NCBI GenBank assembly: GCA_002322035.1
Contig: DCNF01000084.1
Location: forward strand, 1-6,111
Source: Geobacter sp. UBA1603
Lineage (GTDB): Bacteria; Desulfobacterota; Desulfuromonadia; Geobacterales; Pseudopelobacteraceae
Direction: 5' to 3'
Length of the DNA stretch: 6,111 nt
Below, in pieces: positions 1 through 6,030 of the stretch. A program made the translations under genes and the position numbers. The notes beneath the pieces are model-generated. The model had not been told where the DNA came from, did no database searches, and saw nothing but the letters and a program-made list of their open reading frames with translations. Each line of letters opens with the position of its first letter. Position 1 is the stretch's first letter.

Positions 1-1616
1 AGCTTCTGGGCGTGCAGAAGCTGCTGCTCAAGCTTCAGACGCTCGTCTTCGGCCTGGGTGCGGTCGGTTGTGTCACGGCCGGTTCCCAGGTAGAGCTTTC
101 TGCCTGATGCATCTTCGTACGCGATGCCGTTTGATTCGAACAGACGGTATGAGCCGATGGACGTTTGAACTCGAAAGGGGGGGCTGGTGTCGGCCGTTCC
201 ATTTGCAAGCACTTTTGAGAGGTGCTCGGCACAGAGCGGAATATCATCCGGGTGAATAAATTGGGCAAAATGATTTCCCATAACCTCGCAGGTCGGGACG
301 CCAAAATGCTTCTCCCATGATGGGGAGACAAATTCGAAGCATCCATCGTGATTGAGCACAAAGATGATATCCCATGAATTGTCAACCAACATCCGGAACC
401 GCTCTTCGCTTTCTTTCAGGCTTTTTTCGGTCTGTTTCCGCTCGGTGATGTCCCTGACCAGGGCAAGGTTGTAACCCTGACCGTCGAACTCAAAATAGTT
501 GGCATAGATCTCGACCGGGAAACTGGTTCCGTCCTTGCGCTGGTGCCGGCTTTCGAACGTACTGGAGCGGAATGTCTTAAGATCATGCCAGTGCTGTGGC
601 CAGATCGATTCCGGGATGCCCGCCTCAACATCAAAAACACCCATGGTGAGAAGTTCTGCGCGGCTGTAGCCGAGAGCCCGGCACGCCTCGGCATTGACAA
701 AACTGAAGCGGGCCTGCTCGTCAATCAGGTAGGCGGCTTCCTTGACGTTATCGAGCGCAAGGTTCATCAGCTTCATTGAGCGCTCAACCTGTTTGCGCTC
801 GCGGATGTTGCGCCAGGTGATGACCGCGCCGACGGTGGTACCGTCCTTGCGGATCGGAAACGATGAGTATTCCACCGGAATCGGAGTGCCATCCCGGTGC
901 CAGAAAACCTCGTCGCTGACCATGACCCCGGTCCCGTCCCGGAAGGACTTGAAAATCCGGCACTCCCGGGCCAGGATCGGCATGCCATCCAGGGTTTTAT
1001 GGTGGATCAGGTCGTGCATATTCCGGCCGAGAATTTCTTCAGGCCGGATGTAGCCGAGCATTTTCAGACATGCTTCGTTGGCAAATGTGCAAAGGCCGGA
1101 ATTGTCAATGCCGTAGATGGCATCCCCGGTGGACTCCATAATCAGGCGCAGAAGCCCTTCGCTCTCGGCCAATTGCCGTTCCGCGGCACGCCGCTCCTCG
1201 ATTTCCTTCAGCAGACTTGTCCGGAAACGGTTGAATTCATCGGCGGCCTGCCGGTTGTTCTCGGTCAGGCGCCTGTTCTCCAGTTCCAGGTGGGAAGCCT
1301 GGTCCATGTGGTGAAGGGCACTCTCTGTCCGGGAAAGCTCATGAAGGGCAAAATCGGCCAAATTAGGCAGAAAGGGGGGAGAGACTGTTATCCTGCATAA
1401 CAGTGGGGTCAGCGGCTGGGATGAGAGCGTGTCGCCGGGCGTGAGGATAACGCCGGCCATTTTCAGGCAGTGTTCCCCCAGATAGCCCTGTGCTGTCTCG
1501 AGATCGGCAGCATAGAGGACGAACGGCGCACTGCGAAAGTCACGGAGATGGAATTCTCCGCTGGGGCGGAATCCTTGCGGGCACGGATCACAGAGAGAAA
1601 AGAGACGGGAAGACAT
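1..1616 (-). CDS. Multi-PAS sensor histidine kinase, N-terminal part (truncated by window edge)
   Basis: An uninterrupted minus-strand frame gives 538 codons from the ATG at 1616 to the window edge with no stop. Residues 1-95 match no domain I recognise and carry C9, C12 (CDPC), C50 and C74. Residues about 95-152 form a charged probable coiled coil (LELENRRL, EIEERRAAERQL). Three PAS domains follow: PAS1 about 155-273, ending WRNIRERKQ; PAS2 about 279-392, ending VRDITERKQ; PAS3 about 402-518, beginning SEERFRMLVDNS and ending GRDTTDR. Each ends in a DIT/NI-type PAC motif. The visible protein stops in ERLKLEQQLLHAQK, the linker that normally precedes the HisKA phospho-acceptor helix, so the kinase core should follow just beyond base 1. 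No membrane helix is seen, so it is probably cytosolic. The start is 6 bp after the FIST stop with only a weak GGGA upstream, implying co-translation. By neighbourhood it is the partner kinase of the FIST protein, as NahK is for NosP. The kinase identity is inferred from the linker, not seen. Confidence 0.85.
   Translation of the reverse strand, partial: MSSRLFSLCDPCPQGFRPSGEFHLRDFRSAPFVLYAADLETAQGYLGEHCLKMAGVILTPGDTLSSQPLTPLLCRITVSPPFLPNLADFALHELSRTESALHHMDQASHLELENRRLTENNRQAADEFNRFRTSLLKEIEERRAAERQLAESEGLLRLIMESTGDAIYGIDNSGLCTFANEACLKMLGYIRPEEILGRNMHDLIHHKTLDGMPILARECRIFKSFRDGTGVMVSDEVFWHRDGTPIPVEYSSFPIRKDGTTVGAVITWRNIRERKQVERSMKLMNLALDNVKEAAYLIDEQARFSFVNAEACRALGYSRAELLTMGVFDVEAGIPESIWPQHWHDLKTFRSSTFESRHQRKDGTSFPVEIYANYFEFDGQGYNLALVRDITERKQTEKSLKESEERFRMLVDNSWDIIFVLNHDGCFEFVSPSWEKHFGVPTCEVMGNHFAQFIHPDDIPLCAEHLSKVLANGTADTSPPFRVQTSIGSYRLFESNGIAYEDASGRKLYLGTGRDTTDRTQAEDERLKLEQQLLHAQK
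1384..1404. repeat. Perfect 8-bp inverted repeat with 5-nt loop inside the kinase gene
   Basis: ACTGTTAT, then CCTGC, then ATAACAGT form a perfect hairpin-capable palindrome in the part encoding kinase residues about 71-78. It has no U-tract, so it is not an obvious intrinsic terminator. It could be a protein-binding site, an mRNA hairpin or chance. Confidence 0.4.
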
Positions 1617-1622
1617 GGCCTG

Positions 1623-2819
1623 TTATCCCATGAGACAGACGACAAACGTCACATTGTGAAAATTAACGGGAGAATAGCTGCCGTCGGCATTTCGGAACGG
1701 GCTGATCTCGCCGAACGAGGGGAAACCGATCAGCGGCAGGCTGGTACCAAGAGTCTGTTGAAGCAGGGCCAGCTCCTTTTCACCCTGGTCCCCTGTCAGC
1801 CACTTCCTGCCGGCACAGCTGATGATGATTGCCGCCGCCGGCGTAAATCCGAGCACCGTCTGGTCGAGCTGCCCCAGCGCTTCGGCAACGGCTTTCAGCA
1901 GATCCTGCCGGGAAGCGGTGCAGACCCTGACGGTGCAGCCGGTTTCAACACTCCCGAAGGTGGTGACAGACCCCTGTTCGGGATCGACATGGGACGGTGC
2001 CCGCATGGCAAAATGGGTATCGCTTGCTTTCAGGTAAGCGGCTAGCGGTACGGTGCCGAGATCCGCCTCCCCGAGCGGTTTGCCGAGCTCTGCGGACATG
2101 AAATCGAGGGCGGTGCGGCCGCTGATGTTTCTGATCTCGCAGCCGTTATTATCTTCGACTACACCGGGGGCCCCAACGGGAGTCCAGCCGGCGGCAGCGC
2201 TGACGGCCCAATTGACGGCGCCGCTTCCGGTAAGGATTGCAACAGCGTCTGCATATTCCCTGCCGTTCAGAAAGAGCTTGCTGCGGGTAAATTTACGGTC
2301 ATCTCCGGTCAGGCCGCCGAAAAAAGAGCCGGGCAGCACCGCTGAAATGCCGCTGACAATTGCATGGCCGTCCGCCTTTGTCCCGTCGGCCAGCGCCATA
2401 CAGAAAGCCGGCGCTCCGTCACAGGCTTCCCGGGCTTTGCGGGCGCAGGCCTCGGCCGCGGCAAACGAATCGGCTTTGACACCCTGTTCCAGGAAGGCCG
2501 ACCAGGTCACAGCGCCGTTGCTGGTGATTCCAAGGGCACAGACACCGTAGTTTTCGGTGCCCGATGTTTCATAAATACCGTCGCCGGTTCCGCCGAACAC
2601 CAGTGCAGCTCTACCGCCGAGACCGTCATGGAGCGCGTCAAAAAAGTCGGAAAAATCTGGGTCGTATGATATCGATGCGAACAGCAGGATGACTTCCGGA
2701 GCAATCGCGGCAAGTGCGGCCCCGATTTCATATCCTGCCCGGTAGGGGTCTGTCAATGTGCTTCTGATGGAACAATAGCGCATGGTCCCCTCACCCGGCC
2801 CCTGGCAGTACATGGTCAT
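1623..2819 (-). CDS. FIST-domain sensory protein (NosP-like candidate)
   Basis: A 398-residue cytoplasmic protein, without signal peptide or membrane helix, made of FIST_N (about 25-225) and FIST_C (about 235-392). Visible features are the opening TDPYRAGYEIG, the VILLFAS strand at 44-50, FGGTGDGI, FFGGLTGDD, the GWTPVG segment at 211-216 that links the halves, the IISCAGRKWL segment, and the closing IGFPSFGEISP followed by FHNVT. FIST is an intracellular ligand-sensing fold normally coupled to kinases and cyclases. P. aeruginosa NosP (PA1975) is a haem-binding, nitric-oxide-responsive FIST protein encoded directly beside its kinase NahK (PA1976). The same pairing occurs here, with the PAS kinase 6 bp downstream. 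Haem binding is not visible from sequence; H64, H152, H269, H277 and H388 are the only histidines, and there are 11 cysteines. The start at 2819 overlaps the upstream stop (ATGA) and has GGGAG 8 nt upstream. The ATG at 2783 (Met13), where family similarity begins, is a good alternative. Confidence 0.87.
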   Translation of the reverse strand: MTMYCQGPGEGTMRYCSIRSTLTDPYRAGYEIGAALAAIAPEVILLFASISYDPDFSDFFDALHDGLGGRAALVFGGTGDGIYETSGTENYGVCALGITSNGAVTWSAFLEQGVKADSFAAAEACARKAREACDGAPAFCMALADGTKADGHAIVSGISAVLPGSFFGGLTGDDRKFTRSKLFLNGREYADAVAILTGSGAVNWAVSAAAGWTPVGAPGVVEDNNGCEIRNISGRTALDFMSAELGKPLGEADLGTVPLAAYLKASDTHFAMRAPSHVDPEQGSVTTFGSVETGCTVRVCTASRQDLLKAVAEALGQLDQTVLGFTPAAAIIISCAGRKWLTGDQGEKELALLQQTLGTSLPLIGFPSFGEISPFRNADGSYSPVNFHNVTFVVCLMG

Positions 2820-3004
2820 AAAAGGATCTCCCGGATTTTTGACATGAAGGAATCGGGAGTAAACGGTTTGGGCAGATAGTACTCGCCGTTCTCCAGAGGC
2901 ACATTCGAGATGATGTTGTCGTTATAGCCCGACATGTAGAGTACCCGGCTGTCTTCGACAATCCAGTAGACCGGGTCGATGATCTGAGGTATTCCTAGCG
3001 GCAC
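2816..3004 (-). pseudogene. Orphan C-terminal receiver-domain fragment, probable remnant
   Basis: A 62-codon frame beginning at a GTG one codon after the diguanylate cyclase stop, in the same frame as the cyclase. From about residue 20 it reads as the end of a CheY-like receiver: RVLYMSGY (beta4 with its Ser), a variable loop, then LPKPFTPDSF with the conserved Lys (K46) and a final helix ending SKIREILL. This resembles the C-terminal receiver of PAS hybrid kinases. The first two-thirds of a receiver, including the acidic pair and the phospho-acceptor Asp, are missing. I do not see them in the other minus-strand frames I read. It cannot be phosphorylated as a normal receiver. Its TGA overlaps the ATG of the FIST gene (ATGA), so translation of this frame could still couple to the FIST gene. 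The most likely reading is the stump of a hybrid kinase or regulator that once preceded the FIST gene; a short functional peptide is possible. No good Shine-Dalgarno is seen for the GTG. Confidence 0.6.
2828..2832 (-). promoter_or_regulatory. Candidate ribosome binding site for the upstream FIST start
   Basis: GGGAG on the minus strand lies 8 nt before the ATG at 2819, inside the end of the receiver fragment. It favours the 398-residue form. A competing GAGGGG at 2787-2792 lies only 3 nt before the internal ATG at 2783. Confidence 0.45.
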
Positions 3005-3007
3005 GCA

Positions 3008-4816
3008 TCAGAACTGCTCTCCGGACCACATGTCTGGTGTGAAACGGGTACAGCGGTTGCGTCCACGGTCTTTTGAAACATAGAGTGCCACATCGGCGTA
3101 TTTGATCGCCTGCCAGAAGGCGTCGCAGTCGCTGGGGTATTCGCTGCAGCCGATGCTGATGGTCTTTTGCAGAACCTGCTCACCGTCGATGCGGAAGCGG
3201 GTCTGGTAGACCCGGTCGCGGATCTTTTCAGCAACCAGCAATGACTCCCCCTCACGGATATCCATCAATATCACCAGAAACTCTTCTCCGCCGAAACGGA
3301 TGACCTGGTCGGACTCCCGCACGGCCGAACGTATGGCATGGGATGTCTGCTGCAGAATTTTATCGCCGGCAGAATGGCCATGGGTATCGTTAACCTGCTT
3401 GAAGTAGTCGATGTCGCACATCAGGAGCCCCATGATCTTGCCACGGCGTTTGACCCCGGCACAGATTCCCTCAACGCTCTCCTGCAGGAACCTCCGGTTG
3501 TGAAGCCCGGTCAACTGGTCGGTCAGTGCCGACTCACGCAGGGTCTGCATCAGCCGCTTGGCTTCGATCACCGGCAGGGACTCCTTGATGAACTGCTCTG
3601 CTTTGAAGATATGCCGTTCGTTAAACTCCCGGCCGGCAGCCGCTGCTTTCGGCAGGACGAACTGCACCACCCCGACCGTGCCGCCTCCGATCGTCATCGG
3701 CAGACAGTAATGTTCTGTTCCATCCTGCTGGCGGAAATGCCGGCAGATGGCCGGGAAGTCCGGCGAACTGATCGCGTGGCCCGTTTTACGAGCCTTGCAC
3801 AGGTCGGCATTGTCAAGAATATCGGCGGTGCAGAACAGCTCGTCTTCAGAGAGGTCGAGCGGAAAAACCGGAATCATGCGGTGGTGGATTATGTCCACCT
3901 CATAGATAACACACTGCTGGAGTCCCAGATCTTTCGTAAAAACACCCCAGAGACGGGAGTAGACATCGGTAATCGAGTCATCCTCCTCAATAACCTTCTT
4001 GAAGGTGGTCAGGCTGTTGATCGACTCCATCAGCCCGTTGAATTCGGTTGAGAGCACTCCGATTTCGTCAATCGATGTGATTGAGATCCGCTTGGTCAGA
4101 TCCACATCGCCCTTGCCGCTGGCTATTTCACGCAAGCCGCCGATGACCTTGCCGAGCCGGCGGGTGATACCACGTCCGATCAAAAAAGCCATGGTGAGGG
4201 TCATGATGGTAAAAATCAGTGCCCCGGCCGACGACAGCAGTTTCAGTTGATGGATGTCCTCCCGCACATCATCAAGGTAAATTCCACTGCCGACAATCCA
4301 GCCCCATGGCTCGTAGAGCTTGACATAGGAAAGCTTGGGAACCGATGCCTGCTCCCCAGGTTTTGGCCACATGTAGTCGACAAAGCCACCTCCTCTGCTT
4401 TTGCATACCCTGACGAATTCCATGAAGAGCAGCTTGCCGTTGGGGTCCTTGTAATCGGCCAGGTTCTTGCCGTCCAACTCCGGAACGGTGGGATGCATGA
4501 CCATGCGCGGCTCAAGGTTGTTGATCCAAAAATACTCGCGCTCCCGGTAACGGATCCCCTTGATGGCCTCGATCGCCCGCGCTTGTGCCGCCTCACGGCT
4601 GATGACGCCGCTTTCGGCCTGGCGATCAAAGGCGGCGATGACCCCGTAGGCGACCTCCACCACGTTGCGAGTGCCGTTTTTTTTGCCGGCCATCAACCGG
4701 GACTCCATCAACGGAATGAAATAGGCAAAGGTTGCCACAAGCATTACGGCAACGCTGATGACCGATATGGTCATGATTTTCGGGAGAATCGGCCAGTTTT
4801 TAAATCGTGTCGGCAT
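3008..4816 (-). CDS. Membrane diguanylate cyclase: Cache - HAMP - GAF-like - GGDEF
   Basis: A 602-residue protein predicted to make cyclic di-GMP from two GTP at the inner membrane. A first transmembrane helix lies at about 11-36. A periplasmic single Cache (sCache_2) sensor spans about 40-185, with YFWIN, the HP after it, GGGFVDY, KLSYVK and WGWIVGSGIY as hallmarks. A second transmembrane helix is at about 193-215 and HAMP at about 216-268. A GAF-like domain at about 272-418 carries C329, C340, C358 and C371. The GGDEF domain runs from about 428 with LTGLHNRR, metal-binding D468 in the MCDID segment, FKQVND, and the active site GGEEF at 509-513. RESD at 500-503, five residues before it, is a complete inhibitory site for product feedback. 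The start at 4816 is chosen because MPTRF leads directly into the membrane helix and has AAAGGA 4 nt upstream. The frame stays open to 5005, but that extension lies inside the ErcA-like gene and reads as non-protein-like. It is probably co-transcribed with both neighbours. The small-molecule ligand of the Cache domain is unknown. Confidence 0.92.
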   Translation of the reverse strand: MPTRFKNWPILPKIMTISVISVAVMLVATFAYFIPLMESRLMAGKKNGTRNVVEVAYGVIAAFDRQAESGVISREAAQARAIEAIKGIRYREREYFWINNLEPRMVMHPTVPELDGKNLADYKDPNGKLLFMEFVRVCKSRGGGFVDYMWPKPGEQASVPKLSYVKLYEPWGWIVGSGIYLDDVREDIHQLKLLSSAGALIFTIMTLTMAFLIGRGITRRLGKVIGGLREIASGKGDVDLTKRISITSIDEIGVLSTEFNGLMESINSLTTFKKVIEEDDSITDVYSRLWGVFTKDLGLQQCVIYEVDIIHHRMIPVFPLDLSEDELFCTADILDNADLCKARKTGHAISSPDFPAICRHFRQQDGTEHYCLPMTIGGGTVGVVQFVLPKAAAAGREFNERHIFKAEQFIKESLPVIEAKRLMQTLRESALTDQLTGLHNRRFLQESVEGICAGVKRRGKIMGLLMCDIDYFKQVNDTHGHSAGDKILQQTSHAIRSAVRESDQVIRFGGEEFLVILMDIREGESLLVAEKIRDRVYQTRFRIDGEQVLQKTISIGCSEYPSDCDAFWQAIKYADVALYVSKDRGRNRCTRFTPDMWSGEQF

Positions 4817-4820
4817 TGGG

Positions 4821-4826
4821 TCCTTT
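4821..4826 (-). promoter_or_regulatory. Probable ribosome binding site of the diguanylate cyclase gene
   Basis: AAAGGA on the minus strand ends 4 nt before the ATG at 4816, slightly closer than ideal. It lies in the 37-bp gap after the ErcA-like stop and supports the 602-residue form over the 665-residue extension starting at 5005. Confidence 0.55.
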
Positions 4827-4853
4827 AGGGTCTTGCTGTCAATTGTCTCTGTT

Positions 4854-6017
4854 TCAGAGCGCTTCCCGGTACACCGTGTCCAGGTCGATCCTGGTCGGTG
4901 TCCGGGGATTGGTGGCATTGCAGGGGTCTTTGATGGCCTTGGCAGCCAACATCCCAACATCGCCGATGGCAACGCCCCGGCCGGCAAGGGTGCCGTCGAT
5001 TCCACACTGGCGACGAAGCTCGATGACCGCCTGGATAAGTGTATTGCGCACCTGGCCGTCGGTCAGCCCGAAAACCGGCAGGTCGAGGGCTGCGGCAATT
5101 TTTCTGAATCGTTCAGGAACCCGGTGGAAGTTGTAGTCAATCACATGGGGAAGCAGCAGTGCATTGCATTCTCCGTGGGGAAGATCTTTGTATCCGCCCA
5201 GGCTGTGGGCCATGGAGTGGGTTGCCCCGAGACTGGCATTGGAAAATGCCAGCCCGGCCTGGAGGCTGGCCAGCATCATCTTGCCCCGCTCCTCCATGTC
5301 AAAGGGCGCCTCGACCGTTTTTCTCAAGGAGGAGGAAACCAGTCGGATGGCTTCCAGGGCGTGCATGTCGGTAATCGGCGACGCCGCATTGGACACAAAG
5401 GCCTCAATGGCATGGGAAAGGGCATCCATGCCGGTGCAGGCGGTCAGGTAGGCACTCATGCTTGTCAGGGTAGCCGGGTCTACCAGGGCCACGTCCGGAA
5501 CGACCGCTTTGCTGATAACGGCGATTTTGAGCTGTTCGGCGGTATTGGTGATGATGGCGAACTGTGACAGGTCGGCCGATGTGCCTCCGGTCGTCGGGAT
5601 ACAGATCAGGGGCGGCATCGGAACGGTCACCTGGTCGATGCCTTCGTAGTCGAGGATGGTGCCGCGGTTGCTGATCACAATCCCGATCCCCTTGGCGCAA
5701 TCGATTACGCTGCCACCGCCGACAGCCACCAGGGCGTCGCAGTGATTTTCGGCGTAAAAGGCGGCTCCCTGCATGACTTCGCTGTCCCGGGGGTTGGGAG
5801 ACACATCGCTGAAGCAGTGATACACGATGCCCGACTCCATGAGTGACCGTTCAACATCCGCAGCCCATCCGGCGGCAGCCACCTGTGGGTCAGTAACCAG
5901 CAGAACCCGTTTTGCGCCGAGGTTCTCTGCGTACCTGCCGGCCATCAGGCGGGCATCAGTACCGAACACCAGCTCCGGTGCAACGAATTTTCGCAGTTCC
6001 AGTATAATTTCAGACAT
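4854..6017 (-). CDS. ercA: Iron-containing alcohol dehydrogenase-like regulatory protein, ErcA type
   Basis: A complete 387-residue cytoplasmic protein of the group III (iron-dependent) alcohol dehydrogenase family, at the usual family length. The N-terminal half is a Rossmann-like domain with the NAD(P)-binding GGGS at residues 100-103 followed by DCAKGIGI. The C-terminal half is helical and carries the metal ligands expected by alignment to E. coli FucO: D198 and H202 in GMDALSH, H267 in the THSMAH segment and H281 in LPHGEC. The iron site therefore looks intact and catalysis is possible. The opening LRKFVAPELVFG, the ILDYEG segment, the SADLSQFAIIT segment and the ending DPCNATNPR...YREAL match, from memory, the ErcA subgroup. 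P. aeruginosa ErcA (PA1991) belongs to the regulatory network of ethanol oxidation and is encoded beside a hybrid kinase, as here. The start is set by a good Shine-Dalgarno. It is separated by 37 bp from the downstream cyclase. The family is certain, the ErcA subgroup likely, and the regulatory role inferred; a plain alcohol or aldehyde reductase is the alternative. Confidence 0.88.
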   Translation of the reverse strand: MSEIILELRKFVAPELVFGTDARLMAGRYAENLGAKRVLLVTDPQVAAAGWAADVERSLMESGIVYHCFSDVSPNPRDSEVMQGAAFYAENHCDALVAVGGGSVIDCAKGIGIVISNRGTILDYEGIDQVTVPMPPLICIPTTGGTSADLSQFAIITNTAEQLKIAVISKAVVPDVALVDPATLTSMSAYLTACTGMDALSHAIEAFVSNAASPITDMHALEAIRLVSSSLRKTVEAPFDMEERGKMMLASLQAGLAFSNASLGATHSMAHSLGGYKDLPHGECNALLLPHVIDYNFHRVPERFRKIAAALDLPVFGLTDGQVRNTLIQAVIELRRQCGIDGTLAGRGVAIGDVGMLAAKAIKDPCNATNPRTPTRIDLDTVYREAL

Positions 6018-6023
6018 GGAGCG

Positions 6024-6028
6024 CTCCT
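6024..6028 (-). promoter_or_regulatory. Ribosome binding site of the ErcA-like gene
   Basis: On the minus strand AGGAG lies 6 nt before the ATG at 6017, a near-ideal Shine-Dalgarno position. It falls in the 13-bp gap after the upstream receiver stop codon and fixes the start of the alcohol dehydrogenase-like gene. Confidence 0.75.
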
Positions 6029-6030
6029 GG

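Noticed and set aside
35..988. Short minus-strand open frames at 35-385, 416-724 and 773-988
   Set aside because: They are out-of-frame shadows of the PAS kinase, whose own frame is open from 1616 to the window edge and gives three clear PAS domains.
1470..2045. Plus-strand open frame (191 codons) antisense to the end of the FIST gene and start of the kinase
   Set aside because: It spans the junction of two well-supported minus-strand genes and has no protein-like features.
3338..4051. Plus-strand open frame (237 codons) antisense to the GGDEF/GAF region
   Set aside because: It mirrors the codon structure of the cyclase; no recognisable domain and no supporting Shine-Dalgarno.
4673..4690. 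GCCG-T8-GCCGGC as a possible intrinsic terminator
   Set aside because: The stem would be only 4 bp with the T-tract in the loop, it lies inside the cyclase coding region, and on the transcribed strand the run is A8 rather than U8.
4837..4842. TTGACA on the minus strand in the ErcA-cyclase gap, a possible -35 box
   Set aside because: A -10 box at 17 nt spacing would fall at the cyclase ATG, the sequence there is not AT-rich, and transcription would start inside the gene.
4817..5005. N-terminal extension of the diguanylate cyclase to an ATG at 5005
   Set aside because: It would overlap 152 bp of the ErcA-like gene, is Pro/Arg-rich and unlike a cyclase N-terminus, and the ATG at 4816 has a ribosome binding site and leads into the membrane helix.
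4758..5567. Long plus-strand open frame (269 codons) antisense to the ErcA-like gene
   Set aside because: It lies opposite a clear conserved enzyme, its translation is Gly/His/Gln-rich with no family features, and such frames arise from third-position GC bias.
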